Source: Vibrio lentus
GTDB taxonomy: Bacteria; Pseudomonadota; Gammaproteobacteria; Enterobacterales; Vibrionaceae
NCBI RefSeq assembly: GCF_002875945.1
Contig: NZ_MCZK01000110.1
Location: forward strand, 1-64,000
Direction: 5' to 3'
Length of the DNA stretch: 64,000 nucleotides
The translations under genes were made by a program, and so were the position numbers. Positions within the stretch are counted from its first letter, which is position 1, and each line of letters starts with the position of its first letter. The notes under the pieces were generated by a model. The model made no database searches and was not told the DNA's origin. It worked only from the letters and a program-made list of their open reading frames with translations. Positions 18,416 to 29,116 of this stretch are shown piece by piece.

Positions 18416-19110
18416 GCATTGCCTCCTAGTCGCTGTGCAGACTTCTTATTGAGCCATTCAGATAGCATCAATGAGCCAAGCGCTATCACGATAGAAATAA
18501 CACACAAACGTGCCGCTTCCATTTCAGCGCCCGGGGTTTCAATAAAGGTATACATGGCCAGTGGGATAGTCTGAGTTTCACCGGGAATATTTGAAACGAA
18601 ACTGATCGTCGCGCCAAACTCACCCAAGCTTCTTGCGAAAGAAAGCATGGTGCCGGTAATGATCCCGGGGATCATAAGAGGCAGAGTGATAGTAAAAAAC
18701 ACACGAATCGGTGAAGCGCCCAATGTGGCAGCCGCCTCTTCAAGTTTACTATCAACAGTTTCTAAGCTCAGTCGAATAGAACGAACCATTAATGGCAACG
18801 CAACAACAACACACGCCAGTGCCGCGCCCTTCCAACTAAAGCTGAATACGATACCAAACACGTCATTAAGCCATGAGCCAATAACGCCTTGTCTACCCAT
18901 CATCACCAGTAACAAATAACCGATGACCACAGGAGGAAGCACCAAAGGCAGGTGCACAATACTCTCGACTATGCTTTTGCCAACAAACTGTTTCTTTGCA
19001 AGCAGCCACGCTAAGCCTATGCCGATGGGAATAAGCCATAAGATGGCGAACCCAGCGACTTTTAAGCTCAACATTAAGGCTTGGTATTCGTACTCAGATA
19101 AAAACATCAT
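18412..19110 (-). CDS. modB: Molybdate ABC transporter permease ModB
   Basis: This 232-residue inner-membrane permease has about five helices. The EAA loop contacting ModC is seen at [20 protein letters not shown]. It starts immediately after the modA stop (TAA ATG ATG) and overlaps modC by 4 bp, so the three genes form a tight operon. Confidence 0.95.
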   Translation of the reverse strand: MMFLSEYEYQALMLSLKVAGFAILWLIPIGIGLAWLLAKKQFVGKSIVESIVHLPLVLPPVVIGYLLLVMMGRQGVIGSWLNDVFGIVFSFSWKGAALACVVVALPLMVRSIRLSLETVDSKLEEAAATLGASPIRVFFTITLPLMIPGIITGTMLSFARSLGEFGATISFVSNIPGETQTIPLAMYTFIETPGAEMEAARLCVISIVIALGSLMLSEWLNKKSAQRLGGNA

Positions 19111-19869
19111 TTAATGCGCTTCAAAACCAAAACTGTTCAGAATGCCCTTCGCCTTTTCATCGTTTAGAAAAGTATAGAAGTCATTCGTGGTTAATTTGTC
19201 GTTCAACTTAGCTACAGGGTAACGTATTGGTGTGTGGAGATTTGAAGGAAACGTCGCAACGACATCGACTTCTTTCGATAATAAAGCGTCGGTTTTGTAG
19301 ACAATGCCGAGCTTCGCTTCACTGCGTTCCACCAAGGCCAATGCCATACGAACATTGTTACTTGGTGCCAATCGAGGGCTCACATTATCCCAAACACCCA
19401 GAGCTTCTAACGCTTCCTTAGCGTAAATACCGGCAGGCACCGACATCGTATTACCGACAGCAAGTCGTTCATTAGTCAGCAGTTTAGTCCATTGGTCTCC
19501 CTTTGAGAGTTCCAATGATACCGACGTCTCTTTCGGAGAGATCAACACAAGTTCGTTTTCACACAAGTTTGTGACATTGTCACTATAAACGTATTTTCGG
19601 TCGACTAAATGCGTCATCCACTTTTCATTTGCTGAAATAAAAATGTCCGCAGGCGCCCCTCTTTCAATCTGCCTTACCAATGACGATGTGCTGGCATAAA
19701 CGGGAACAATATCGACCGAATGTTCTTTCTCAAACTCTTCTATCAACAAATTAACCGCGTTAGTCATAGACGAAGCGGCATAAACTCGTAGCTTTTCTTC
19801 CGCCAAAAGATGAGTCGAACTCAACGAAGTCGTTAACGCCAAGGTTACAAGAGTGACTAGCTTTTTCAT
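19111..19869 (-). CDS. modA: Molybdate-binding periplasmic protein ModA
   Basis: The ATG at 19869 (MKKLVTLVTL) is preferred over a GTG at 19878, because AAGTGA sits just upstream. The signal peptide is about residues 1-23. The mature part has YAASSMTNAVNLL and VPVYASTSSLVRQIERGAPADIF, the oxyanion-binding loops of ModA. It delivers molybdate or tungstate to ModBC. Only 55 bp separate it from the upstream cobQ gene, so either a short promoter lies there or modABC is read from the cobQ transcript. No clear ModE palindrome was seen in the gap. Confidence 0.95.
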   Translation of the reverse strand: MKKLVTLVTLALTTSLSSTHLLAEEKLRVYAASSMTNAVNLLIEEFEKEHSVDIVPVYASTSSLVRQIERGAPADIFISANEKWMTHLVDRKYVYSDNVTNLCENELVLISPKETSVSLELSKGDQWTKLLTNERLAVGNTMSVPAGIYAKEALEALGVWDNVSPRLAPSNNVRMALALVERSEAKLGIVYKTDALLSKEVDVVATFPSNLHTPIRYPVAKLNDKLTTNDFYTFLNDEKAKGILNSFGFEAH

Positions 19870-19924
19870 TGTTCTCACTTATCTGTTTTCGTTTGATTTC
19901 TTAACCGATATTTCCAGTTCAAAC

Positions 19925-21391
19925 CTAGGCTTTAAGCTCAGGCCAAAGCAGATCAAGATTTAAGTGCTCTTCGATGGCATCGGCGATTCGGTTAATACCC
20001 AACTCTTTCAGTTGTTCGTGGTCAATCGCGGTTACATCATTGGCCCCTGCCCATTCGCAAATAAGCGATAACGCATCACTGTTATCGAATACGCCATGCA
20101 GGTAAGTACCAAAAATCGAGTTGTCTTGATTCACTGCACCATCAAGGTTGCCTGATTCTAACTGAACCGGTAAGGCCGTTTCATTGACATCAGTCCTACC
20201 TACGTGAATTTCATAACCTTTTACTTGTGCTGATTTTCCATCCAGCGTCATGGTGCCGCGCACATTAGTTAAGGTTTTCTGTTGCGTTAAAGTCGTTTCA
20301 GTATCGAGATACCCTAACCCTTCACTGCTGCCGGGTTCACCCTCAACTCCATCCGGATCGTGGATGATCTTTCCTAGCATCTGGTAACCGCCACAAATAC
20401 CCATCACCTTGCCGCCTAAACGTAGGTGGCGCTGAATATCTTTTTCCCAGCCTTGCTCTTTTAAGTAATCCAGATCGGCTCTTACTGATTTTGTGCCCGG
20501 CAAGATAATCAAATCCGCGTTGTTTACACGCTCGCCTTTGCCTACATAACGTAAATCAATGGAAGGATTGAGCCTTAGCGCATCAAAGTCTGTGTGATTG
20601 CTGATTCGGGTTAGAACAGGCACCACGACTTTGAGTTTAGCTTCTCCGTCAGACTCTTGGGCTGAAGTGATAGCATCTTCCGCTTCAAGGTTAAAACCAT
20701 GCAGGTATGGCAACACACCAATCACTGGCTTGCCGGTTTTCTCTTCTAGCCAATCAAGGCCAGATTGAAGCAGCGCGATATCGCCTCTAAAGCGATTAAT
20801 CACGAAGCCTTTTACGCGAGCTTGTTCAGATTCAGATAACAGAGCCAACGTGCCGTAGAGGTGCGCAAATACGCCGCCACGGTCGATATCCGCCACGATA
20901 ATCACAGGGATGTCCGCTTTCTCAGCAAATCCCATGTTAGCGATGTCATTTTCACGTAGGTTGATTTCAGCTGGACTACCCGCGCCTTCGATCATGACAC
21001 TTTCGTATTCAGCAGAAAGTCGGTCGAATGAATCGATCACCGTATTCATCGCGAATTTTTTATAATCGTGGTATCCCGTCGCTTCCATATTACTAATAGC
21101 TCGACCTTGAAGGATGACTTGAGCGCCCGTGTCTGAGTTAGGTTTCAACAATACTGGGTTCATGTGAACAGACGGCTCAATATTACAAGCTTGTGCCTGA
21201 ACCGCTTGAGCGCGACCAATTTCGCCACCATCTTTTGTCACTGCACTGTTTAAAGCCATGTTTTGTGGCTTAAAGGGTGCCACTTTGATGCCTTTTCTGG
21301 CCAATACACGGCATAAACCTGCCACCAAAACACTTTTCCCGGCATCTGACGTTGTCCCTTGAACCATAAGGGCGCTTAATGGTGCTCGCAT
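19925..21391 (-). CDS. cobQ: Cobyric acid synthase
   Basis: This 488-residue amidase has an N-terminal ATP-binding domain with [18 protein letters not shown] and [11 protein letters not shown]. Its C-terminal class-I glutaminase domain has the nucleophile Cys in [14 protein letters not shown] and the late His in TYLHGVFD. It amidates adenosylcobyrinic acid a,c-diamide at four carboxyl groups. No other corrin-ring genes are adjacent, so it may serve salvage together with genes elsewhere. No cobalamin riboswitch was recognised in the roughly 285 bp upstream. Confidence 0.94.
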   Translation of the reverse strand: MRAPLSALMVQGTTSDAGKSVLVAGLCRVLARKGIKVAPFKPQNMALNSAVTKDGGEIGRAQAVQAQACNIEPSVHMNPVLLKPNSDTGAQVILQGRAISNMEATGYHDYKKFAMNTVIDSFDRLSAEYESVMIEGAGSPAEINLRENDIANMGFAEKADIPVIIVADIDRGGVFAHLYGTLALLSESEQARVKGFVINRFRGDIALLQSGLDWLEEKTGKPVIGVLPYLHGFNLEAEDAITSAQESDGEAKLKVVVPVLTRISNHTDFDALRLNPSIDLRYVGKGERVNNADLIILPGTKSVRADLDYLKEQGWEKDIQRHLRLGGKVMGICGGYQMLGKIIHDPDGVEGEPGSSEGLGYLDTETTLTQQKTLTNVRGTMTLDGKSAQVKGYEIHVGRTDVNETALPVQLESGNLDGAVNQDNSIFGTYLHGVFDNSDALSLICEWAGANDVTAIDHEQLKELGINRIADAIEEHLNLDLLWPELKA

Positions 21392-21676
21392 CTGTACTTC
21401 AATCCTTAATATTTTAATTTCTTAATATTCAATTTTTAGCTGTGGGCAATATTTCTCTGCCTCCATCTTAACGTCATTGTCGAGTAGATGCTCAATAAAA
21501 TGAATGGAAAATGAATACCTTACTCACTCTGGATTCAACCCTAGTGTTGTTTAATAGCTCCATCGAAACAAAGCTTACAAACAAAATAAGCGTATCAACG
21601 AAAAACTTACTAACGAAAAGAAATGTTTCAAATTCAGAACAACGTTTCTACCAAAAACAACATTAAGGGATTCATC

Positions 21677-22066
21677 ATGAAAAAAACTGTATTAGCTATC
21701 GCAACCACTATTATTCTTGCTCCTACTTTCGCAATGGCTGGTGACCACAACAACAATAGCGGCAACAGCAAGCACGAGAGCCCTATTGCTTACACAGGAC
21801 CAATCGAAACCGTTTCTGTTGCAACACTGCTTGCAGATACAAGCATGTTCTCAGAGCAGGACGCGATTGTAGACGGCAAGATTGTTCGTCAGCTTAAAAA
21901 TGACACATTTATCTTCTCAGACGGACAGAGCGAAATTCAAATTGAGCTAGATGACGACATCCACCTAGCACAACCGCTCACTGCTGATACTAAAGTGCGT
22001 ATCTTCGGTGAGTACGAAGGTGGCAAAACACCAGAGATCGAAGTTGACCATATCCAAGTTTTGTAA
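21677..22066 (+). CDS. YgiW/YdeI-family OB-fold stress protein
   Basis: The ATG at 21677 is chosen because TAAGGGA precedes it and it starts a good signal peptide (MKKTVLAIATT to FAMA-GD). The 129-residue product has an Asn/Ser/His-rich stretch (about 21-37) and a bacterial OB-fold domain (BOF) with VATLLADTSMFSEQD, IVRQLKNDTFIFSDGQSEI and VRIFGEYEGGKTPEIEVDHI. Members are periplasmic and linked to tolerance of peroxide, metals and antimicrobial peptides. The 285 bp upstream contain an AT-rich promoter region. Confidence 0.88.
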   Translation: MKKTVLAIATTIILAPTFAMAGDHNNNSGNSKHESPIAYTGPIETVSVATLLADTSMFSEQDAIVDGKIVRQLKNDTFIFSDGQSEIQIELDDDIHLAQPLTADTKVRIFGEYEGGKTPEIEVDHIQVL

Positions 22067-22115
22067 GCTTCAAACCTCAAACATCTCGCTTTAAATAACG
22101 AGCTTCAATAAATTG

Positions 22116-22138
22116 GCCTGCATATTGCAGGCTTTTTT
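22116..22138 (+). terminator. Terminator of the OB-fold gene
   Basis: GCCTGCATATTGCAGGC (22116-22132) forms a 7-bp stem with a 3-nt loop and is followed by TTTTTT. Confidence 0.85.
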
Positions 22139-22177
22139 GTATATACTGCCGAAAAATACAATTTATATGGAGTCACC

Positions 22178-22702
22178 ATGCTAGGTCGCACAAACAAGAC
22201 TGTCCTTCTGGGGTTAGCTGCACTGTGTTCATTCTCTGCGTCTGCAAACAACTTTAACTACAACACATTCGAGCTGCGCATGGGTACGAGCCCTAGTACT
22301 TTCGGTGGTGAAGTAACGACAATGTTCACCCAGAACTCACACATCGTTGCACGTATCGATTCTGAATTTGAAAGCGATTGGGATGCAGCTGTAGGTCTTG
22401 GTTTCAATGGCCCAATTAGTCAATTTGCTGACGTTACTGGCCAAATGCTGTTACACAACATTGAACGTAATGACGACAACCACATCAAAACAGAGATCAA
22501 CATCGGTTTAAGAGCATGGCTAATGGCAAACGTTGAAGTTAACGCACGCCTAGGTCAACTGATCGATAACGATGATACGCGTTCAATTGTTGGTGTTGGT
22601 GCACGTTTCCACTCTACGGATCAACTTTCTGTTGGCCTTGATATGCGAAACAACGGCACTTACGGCCACCAAATCTTAATGTCGGCTCGATTCGGTTTCT
22701 AA
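22178..22702 (+). CDS. Small outer-membrane barrel protein, conserved hypothetical
   Basis: This 174-residue protein has a signal peptide (1-23, SASA-NNF). The mature part has repeated beta-hairpin-like segments (SHIVARIDSEFESDWDAAVG, KTEINIGLRAWLMANVEVN) and ends in SARFGF, an aromatic BAM signal. It is probably an eight-stranded barrel. ATGGAG lies upstream of the ATG. Function unknown. 22703-23012 downstream holds two imperfect stem-loops (CATAGTAAG/CTTACTATG near 22724-22763 and AAGGCTAA/TTAGCCTT near 22774-22807) but no gene. Confidence 0.75.
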   Translation: MLGRTNKTVLLGLAALCSFSASANNFNYNTFELRMGTSPSTFGGEVTTMFTQNSHIVARIDSEFESDWDAAVGLGFNGPISQFADVTGQMLLHNIERNDDNHIKTEINIGLRAWLMANVEVNARLGQLIDNDDTRSIVGVGARFHSTDQLSVGLDMRNNGTYGHQILMSARFGF

Positions 22703-23012
22703 TAAACCATTCGATGCTTAAATCATAGTAAGCAATTGATATCTAAACCATTAACTTACTATGTTAGACCTCAAGGCTAATCGGTTCTAACACTGGTTAG
22801 CCTTAAAAACCCTTTCGTTTCGCCCAGCTTCACATCTCTCTGTTTGATACAAAAACCAAAGATCTTCGCGATCAACAGCTTCTCTATCTCTCTGTTTAAC
22901 GTTCCTTTCATATGATGAATTTATCAATAGGTTCTGATTGATAAAACCACTTTACGATAGTATGGCGTACTGATACCCTCTCCAGAAATTCAAATAGAGT
23001 GAAGTACCGTAA

Positions 23013-24899
23013 ATGGGTGTTAGCAACATTTCAATCAAGAACAAATTAACATTGATGTTTGTTGTCGTTATTTTCGCGATGACAATGATTCAGACGTACA
23101 TAACAGGGAAGCAACTTCTTAACGAAACGTACCGCTCTATCCAGCAGTATTCGACAACCCTTACCAATGCCAATGTTTCTGGTATTGAGAAATGGGTTGC
23201 GGGACGCATCAACGTGGTAAACGCCGCCAAAGATGCGTTCAAATACACAGACGACCCAACCAGTTACTTCACACAAAGCACCAACGCAGGTCAATTCCAG
23301 ATCGCTTACGCTGGTCTTTCTGATGGCCGCTTTCTACAAGGCGTTGATTTGCCGGTTCCTCAAGGCTACGACCCTCGCACCCGTGATTGGTACAAAAAAC
23401 CAATGGCAACGGGGCAAACCGTGGTCACCGAACCTTATGTTGATGTGGCAACCAATGACCTTGTGGTGACCATCGCGAGCCCTTTTAGCACCAACGGTTA
23501 CTCTGGTGTCATCGGCGCAGACCTTAACCTGACCACCTTGATCAAAGATGTGGTGAACATCGAGCAACCTGGCGTTTATGCATTTCTTGTCGACGGCGAA
23601 GGTAATATCGTTGCCCATAGAGATCGAAACCTAACGCTAAAGTCGATTTCTAATATTTCAAGTAACCTTTCAGCACATAAGATCCAATCGCTTGCTCGAG
23701 ACCCAGCATTTGAAGAACTAATGATTGATGGCGCTGAATCTCTACTCTCGGCAAAGAAAGTCCCACACACCGATTGGTATTTCACCGTCGTTATCGATAA
23801 AACCAAATCTTTTGCCTCTTACCGCTCGTTACTACGTCAATCGGCGATCTTTGGCCTAATACAACTTGCCGTTATCGCATTTGTTGCGATGTTCATTATC
23901 AAGAAAGCACTTGCGCCATTAACGACGCTAAGCTCTGCTATGGAAGCATTGTCTAAAGGTGATGGTGATTTAACACAGCGTATTACCGTGAATAGCAAAG
24001 ACGAGATCGGCACGCTTGCGCACCACGTCAACGCGTTCATCGCTAAGCTACAAGAGATCGTACGTGATATTGCAGACTCTTCTCATCAGCTCAATCAGCA
24101 ATCTGAAGTCAGTACCAATGTTGCGCGTCAGACCAATGAAGGCCTGTCGGTTCAACTTCACGAGATCTCACAAATCGCCACGGCGGTACACGAAATGTCG
24201 GCAACGGCAGAAGAAGTGGCAAGCAACGCTCAAATGACGGCTGATTCAGCGATTGGCTCGACCGAAAACTGTGAACAAGGCAAACAAGTTATTATTCGTA
24301 ACCAAGATTCAATCACTAACCTTGCTCAACAAGTAGAAAACGCTTCTGGGATCATTCAAGAAGTTGAGAAAAATGCACTGGATATCAATGCGATATTGGC
24401 AACAATTTCAGACATCGCAGAGCAAACTAACCTACTCGCTCTGAATGCCGCCATTGAAGCAGCACGTGCTGGTGAACAAGGTCGTGGATTTGCGGTTGTC
24501 GCAGACGAAGTTCGAGTTCTCTCTCAACGAACTCACAGCTCTACTGATGAGATTCGTGAAATGATTGAGACTCTTCAGAAAAACAGCGTCAGTGCAGTGG
24601 AATCAATGCAACGCAGCCAAGACTTGGCGCAGTCTAGTGTTGATGATGCAAACAATGCGACGACAGCGCTAGAAGAGATTGCAACGTCGATTCAACAGAT
24701 CTCAGATATGGCGTCACAAATCTCAAATGCAGCATCCGAGCAAAGAACCGTAACTGGTGAGGTGAGTAAAAATATTCAGTTGGTTAATGACGTGTCAGAT
24801 AACATGTCGACTGAGGCTGACAACTCTCGCCACCTATCAGAAGAGCTGCGCGGTATCGCCCAACAATTGAATACCCAAGTTCAGTTGTTCAAATACTAA
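23013..24899 (+). CDS. Methyl-accepting chemotaxis protein with dCache sensor
   Basis: This 628-residue receptor has helix 1 (about 13-32), a periplasmic double-Cache domain (about 35-270, with [18 protein letters not shown] and [18 protein letters not shown]), helix 2 (about 275-298), HAMP (about 300-350) and a cytoplasmic signalling domain. The hairpin tip [20 protein letters not shown] is intact, so CheA/CheW coupling is expected. The DxRxxxWY pattern in the Cache domain resembles amino-acid-binding dCache receptors (the known motif is YxxxxRxWYxxA), so an amino-acid-like ligand is possible but not shown. The gene is monocistronic and ends at a terminator. Confidence 0.93.
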   Translation: MGVSNISIKNKLTLMFVVVIFAMTMIQTYITGKQLLNETYRSIQQYSTTLTNANVSGIEKWVAGRINVVNAAKDAFKYTDDPTSYFTQSTNAGQFQIAYAGLSDGRFLQGVDLPVPQGYDPRTRDWYKKPMATGQTVVTEPYVDVATNDLVVTIASPFSTNGYSGVIGADLNLTTLIKDVVNIEQPGVYAFLVDGEGNIVAHRDRNLTLKSISNISSNLSAHKIQSLARDPAFEELMIDGAESLLSAKKVPHTDWYFTVVIDKTKSFASYRSLLRQSAIFGLIQLAVIAFVAMFIIKKALAPLTTLSSAMEALSKGDGDLTQRITVNSKDEIGTLAHHVNAFIAKLQEIVRDIADSSHQLNQQSEVSTNVARQTNEGLSVQLHEISQIATAVHEMSATAEEVASNAQMTADSAIGSTENCEQGKQVIIRNQDSITNLAQQVENASGIIQEVEKNALDINAILATISDIAEQTNLLALNAAIEAARAGEQGRGFAVVADEVRVLSQRTHSSTDEIREMIETLQKNSVSAVESMQRSQDLAQSSVDDANNATTALEEIATSIQQISDMASQISNAASEQRTVTGEVSKNIQLVNDVSDNMSTEADNSRHLSEELRGIAQQLNTQVQLFKY

Positions 24900-24952
24900 A
24901 TCTGGTGATTAGATTCTAGCTGTCGTCGATTACAAACGCAGCCCAAACAAAA

Positions 24953-24986
24953 AGCCCCCGACCACTGTTGTGTTCGGGGGCTTTCT
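24953..24986. terminator. Bidirectional terminator between MCP and ybiT genes
   Basis: AGCCCCCGA (24953-24961) pairs with TCGGGGGCT (24974-24982). A-rich and T-rich flanks serve both convergent genes. Confidence 0.85.
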
Positions 24987-25075
24987 TTATGTTCGTATCA
25001 GGTTACCTGTGCGTAGCTTAGTTTATATACAAAGCTATTTATATACCCGAGTTACTTAGCAGCTAATCAACACGA

Positions 25076-26683
25076 TTATAAGTTAACCATCAGCATCTTT
25101 TTCTGGTGGTCTAAGTACTCTTCATAAGTACCTTGGAAGCTTACTAGCTGTTGATCTTTCACATCAATGATGTGGTTTGCTAGTGAAGAAACAAACTCAC
25201 GGTCATGACTTACGAAGATGAGCGTGCCAGTGTAAACCTTGAGCGCATCGTTAAGAGCTTGGATTGCTTCCATGTCCATGTGGTTAGTTGGTTCGTCCAT
25301 AACAAGTACGTTGATGTCTTGCATCATTAGCTTGCCGAATAACAGACGGTTTTTCTCACCACCAGAACAGTTACGTGCTTTCTTGTTTGCATCATCAGCA
25401 GTAAACAACAGACGACCCAAAATGCCACGTACCATTAGGTCATCGTGCTTCGCTGTGCGCCATTGTGAGATCCAATCGAAGATGCTCAAATCATTGTCGA
25501 AGTCTCTTGTGCTGTCTTGTGGGCAGTAACCTACAGAAGCGTTTTCAGACCATTTAACGATGCCTTCGTTTTGCTCTAGCTCTTGAACTAGGCAACGTAG
25601 CAACGTGGTTTTACCCACACCGTTCTCACCGATAACAGCAAGACGTGTACCCGCTTCAAGCAGTAAGTTGCCACCAGCAAACAATGTTTCGCCATCGAAG
25701 CCGTGACCAAGCTCTTTAAGTTCAAGCGCTTGACGGTGTAGTTTCTTGCCTTCACCAAAATCAATTGATGGGCTCATACGGCTCGAAGATTTCACTTCAT
25801 CAAGCGTGATCTTGTCCATTTTCTTAGCACGAGAACTTGCTTGTTTCGCTTTAGATGCGTTCGCACCAAAACGGTTTACGAAGTCTTGCAGTTCGCTGAT
25901 CTCAGCTGCTTTCTTAGCGTTGCTCGCTAGAAGTTGGTCACGAATCAAACCTGACGCTTCTAGGAAGTACTCGTAGTTACCTGGGTAAACACGAAGTTCG
26001 CCGTAGTCGATATCCGCCATGTGCGTACACACAGAGTTCAGGAAGTGTCTATCGTGCGAAATGATGATCATTGTACATTTACGCTGGTTTAGCTCTTCAG
26101 CAAGCCAGTTAATCGTGTGAATGTCCAAGTTGTTGGTTGGTTCATCAAGAAGCAAGATATCTGGGTTTGCGAACAGTGCCTGTGCCAATAGCACACGCAG
26201 TTTCCAACCCTGAGCAACTTGTTGCATCAGGCCGAAGTGAAACTCTTCTTCAATACCCGCTTGGATCAGGATGTCACCTGCACGGCTTTCTGCTGTGTAG
26301 CCATCCATTTCCGCGAATTCGCTTTCAAGCTCAGCGACTTTCATGCCATCGTCTTCGCTCATTTCTGGCAAAGAGTAAATACGGTCACGTTCTTGTTTTA
26401 CTTCCCACAACTTTCTGTCACCCATGATCACAACGTCGATAACGCTGTACTGTTCGAATGCGAACTGATCTTGGCTCAAAACACCCAGTTTTTCGCCTGG
26501 AGTGATAGAAACGTTACCCGAGCTTGGCGTTAATGCACCACTTAGGATTTTCATGAACGTTGATTTGCCGCAACCATTAGCGCCGATCAAACCGTAGCGG
26601 TTGCCGTTACCAAATTTAGCAGAGATGTTTTCAAACAGCGGCTCTGCGCCAAATTGCATTGTGATGTTCGCGGTAGATATCAA
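25076..26683 (-). CDS. ybiT: ABC-F ATPase YbiT
   Basis: This 535-residue protein has two ABC domains and no membrane helix. The first Walker A is GANGCGKST (34-42). The first signature is replaced by [13 protein letters not shown], which is characteristic of YbiT. The second domain has [18 protein letters not shown] and MDEPTNHMD. An arm and a linker with [14 protein letters not shown] lie between them. ABC-F proteins act on the ribosome, binding the E site and helping stalled or early elongating complexes. YbiT's exact role is less certain. No antibiotic-resistance function is implied by the sequence. Confidence 0.92.
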   Translation of the reverse strand: MISTANITMQFGAEPLFENISAKFGNGNRYGLIGANGCGKSTFMKILSGALTPSSGNVSITPGEKLGVLSQDQFAFEQYSVIDVVIMGDRKLWEVKQERDRIYSLPEMSEDDGMKVAELESEFAEMDGYTAESRAGDILIQAGIEEEFHFGLMQQVAQGWKLRVLLAQALFANPDILLLDEPTNNLDIHTINWLAEELNQRKCTMIIISHDRHFLNSVCTHMADIDYGELRVYPGNYEYFLEASGLIRDQLLASNAKKAAEISELQDFVNRFGANASKAKQASSRAKKMDKITLDEVKSSSRMSPSIDFGEGKKLHRQALELKELGHGFDGETLFAGGNLLLEAGTRLAVIGENGVGKTTLLRCLVQELEQNEGIVKWSENASVGYCPQDSTRDFDNDLSIFDWISQWRTAKHDDLMVRGILGRLLFTADDANKKARNCSGGEKNRLLFGKLMMQDINVLVMDEPTNHMDMEAIQALNDALKVYTGTLIFVSHDREFVSSLANHIIDVKDQQLVSFQGTYEEYLDHQKKMLMVNL

Positions 26684-26886
26684 AGAACTAATTCCTAAGC
26701 GTGTACTGACAGATAATTATTAGACTATTTCAATAACCTAAATAAGAAGTACGAAAGTATGGATTAAACAAAAATCGAAGCGCGGATTATATAGAGATCT
26801 CGATCACGTTGTCGAGGCTAAACAGTAAACGAATGGTAAACATAGACCATTTAGATGCTTTTCATACGTTATTAACGTGTAAATAG

Positions 26887-26920
26887 AAAAATCCCCGCCA
26901 GTTGAACTGACAGGGATTCT
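26887..26920 (-). terminator. Terminator of the retropepsin-like lipoprotein gene
   Basis: AATCCCCGCCAGT (26890-26902) pairs with ACTGACAGGGATT (26906-26918) with small bulges. On the minus strand it is followed by TTTTTC. The rest of 26684-27007 holds the ybiT promoter region and no gene. Confidence 0.7.
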
Positions 26921-27007
26921 ATTTATCGATACTAAAAACGTTCTAAGCTGATCGCTTTTAAAGCTATCTCTCTTCAAGACTAAAAGCCTTGACGAGGAAA
27001 TGTACCG

Positions 27008-27709
27008 TTACTTAGTAATTTTCTTTTGAACGTACTTTTGGCTTACATCTACTACCGCAACATCTCTAAAGAAGCTTCTACCCAAAAGAAGTGGGAAAGA
27101 AAGATGCGTTCGGTCTGCTAACGTAAACTCAGTTTTGTCTTTTAGATCGCCGATTTGAATTGAAGCGACAACAACAGCACGTCGTTGTGTGCCTTCAGCA
27201 CTTGATTGTTTGATCTTCACCCAACGTTCTACAGGTAAGCTCACCTCTTCCGTTGTGATGCCATCATGTTCAATCTTAAATTTAACCCAATCTTTGCCGT
27301 CACGTTCGAAATCGACAATATCGACTGCACTGATTGATGACGTCGTCGCGCCGGTATCGACACGAGCTTTAAATGCTTCTTTAAGACCAGGAACAAACAC
27401 CCACTCTTCTTCACCAAGGATCAGTTTACCATCACTTGTTTTTCTAGCCTTCTCTACTGGCTTTTCAACAGGTGCAGGTTTTACCTCAGGTTCCGCAGGC
27501 TCTACTGGTTTTACTTCTTCAGGCTTTTCTGTAGGTTCCGTTACTTTCTCGCCTTCCGTTGCTTCAGTCTCACCCTTCGAAGAATCATCAACAACAGGTT
27601 GTTCGATTTGAGGCTTTTGCTCTGGCTCGACAGGAACTTGAGTCGTCGTCGAACAAGCAAACAGGCCACCACTTAACATCAGGGTTATAATCGCTTTCCA
27701 ATTGTACAT
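27008..27709 (-). CDS. Lipoprotein with retropepsin-like (RimK-associated 'zinc protease') domain
   Basis: This 233-residue protein has a lipoprotein signal with lipobox LFAC (Cys19), a long Pro/Glu/Lys-rich spacer (about 25-85) and a PF05618 domain (about 95-230). The domain carries the aspartic-protease motif ARVDTGATTSSIS and a later LLGRSFFRDVAVVDV. The family is often called ATP-dependent zinc protease, but the DTGA motif places it in the retropepsin fold, so that name is likely misleading. The spacer would carry the domain away from the membrane into the periplasm. It lies 11 bp downstream of the aminotransferase stop, so the two may be cotranscribed. Confidence 0.82.
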   Translation of the reverse strand: MYNWKAIITLMLSGGLFACSTTTQVPVEPEQKPQIEQPVVDDSSKGETEATEGEKVTEPTEKPEEVKPVEPAEPEVKPAPVEKPVEKARKTSDGKLILGEEEWVFVPGLKEAFKARVDTGATTSSISAVDIVDFERDGKDWVKFKIEHDGITTEEVSLPVERWVKIKQSSAEGTQRRAVVVASIQIGDLKDKTEFTLADRTHLSFPLLLGRSFFRDVAVVDVSQKYVQKKITK

Positions 27710-27720
27710 TCAGTCACCTT

Positions 27721-28905
27721 TTATTTTGATACGTTAGCTATCGCCTTTGCTACGTAAGGAATATGAGATTCGGAAAGGCCTGCAATATTGATGCGTCCAT
27801 CACCAACACCATAGACTCCATATTCTTCACGTAATTGATTCATTTGAGTTTCTTTAAAGCCTAGTACACTAAACATACCTTTATGGCTTTCAATGAAGTC
27901 AAATTGTGACGTGTTATAAGTATTTCGCAATTCATCACACAAACTTTGGCGCAGATTTAACAAACGTTGCTGCATTTCACTCAACTCTTGCTTCCAAATC
28001 TTCGTTAGCTCTTGATTCTGAAGAATTGTTTTAACCAGAGCAGCACCGTGATCAGGCGGCATAGTGTAAGTTGAACGAGCCAGAGTAAGAAGCTTACCTC
28101 TTGCATTGCCAACGTGTTCGCTGTTCTTGCCGATAACGATCGCAGCACCCGTTCTTTCACGATACAAACCGAAGTTCTTCGAGCAGGATGTTGTGATCAG
28201 CATTTCTTCGACGTTGTTTGCCATGTGTTGAAGACCTTTCGCGTCTTCTTCTAGGCCATCGCCAAAGCCTTGGTAGGCAATATCAACGAACGGTAAGAAA
28301 CCATTCTTTTGCGATAACTTAGTAATTTCCTGCCACGCTTCAAAATTGATATCAGCACCCGTCGGGTTATGGCAGCAACCGTGAAGTAGTACAACGTCTG
28401 ATGGACCCGCTGTTGATAGGTCTTCCATCATTCTTGCAACATCAACTTGCTTCGTTTCAGGACTGAAGTAATTGTAGTATCGAACTTTTAGGCCTGCTGC
28501 TTCCATCACCGGTTTATGGTTAACGTAGCTTGGGTTTGAAATCCAAACCGTGGTGTCTGGTTGAGAAACTTTCATTAAGTCACCCAACATACGAAGTGCA
28601 CCACTTGCACCCGGTGTTTGAATCGCGGCTACACGACCCATTGCAGAAGTCCCTTTAAGCAGCAGATCAACCATGCTCTGGTTAAACTCTTCACAGCCAG
28701 CAAGGCCAACGTAAGCTTTGGTTTTCTGAGTCTCGACAACAATATCTTGAGCCATAGAAACGGCTTTCATGATAGGTGTTTCGCCTTGGTCGTTTTTGTA
28801 AACACCAATGCCTAAGTCGACTTTGTCAGTACGAGGATCGCCGCGGTAAGCGACAGAAAGAGATAAAATTGGATCTAAAGTTGGTTTTGGTAGATGTGAA
28901 AACAT
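27721..28905 (-). CDS. Aromatic/aspartate aminotransferase (class I)
   Basis: Met at 28905 (MFSHLPKPTLDPILSLS) is taken as the start, giving 394 residues. It has the family pattern KVDLGIGVYKNDQGETP near the N-terminus, HGCCHNPTGAD (PLP-facing Asn), DIAYQGFG, the PLP-binding Lys in TSCSKNFGLYRERTG and the C-terminal Arg in GRINIAGLS. It transaminates aspartate or aromatic amino acids with 2-oxoglutarate; AspC and TyrB cannot be told apart with certainty. No TyrR box was recognised in the 200 bp upstream. Confidence 0.88.
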   Translation of the reverse strand: MFSHLPKPTLDPILSLSVAYRGDPRTDKVDLGIGVYKNDQGETPIMKAVSMAQDIVVETQKTKAYVGLAGCEEFNQSMVDLLLKGTSAMGRVAAIQTPGASGALRMLGDLMKVSQPDTTVWISNPSYVNHKPVMEAAGLKVRYYNYFSPETKQVDVARMMEDLSTAGPSDVVLLHGCCHNPTGADINFEAWQEITKLSQKNGFLPFVDIAYQGFGDGLEEDAKGLQHMANNVEEMLITTSCSKNFGLYRERTGAAIVIGKNSEHVGNARGKLLTLARSTYTMPPDHGAALVKTILQNQELTKIWKQELSEMQQRLLNLRQSLCDELRNTYNTSQFDFIESHKGMFSVLGFKETQMNQLREEYGVYGVGDGRINIAGLSESHIPYVAKAIANVSK

Positions 28906-29116
28906 GAAAGTCACAACCCTTTGAAATTCAAGTAATGGATTTCACGTTAACATTTTCGTACTAAAATCAGAAACATTTTTTAATAGAAGAGCTTAGTTAC
29001 CATAAGTAATCAGAGATTGGTCATTTTAAGCCTAGATATAGTTTAAATTTCGAACAGTTAAGAGCCAGTTGCGCAATATATAAGCTTTATTGTTTAACCT
29101 CCCACAGCTACATCGA

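Noticed and set aside
21392..21676. Cobalamin riboswitch upstream of cobQ
   Set aside because: No B12-box or matching stem pattern could be found in the leader.
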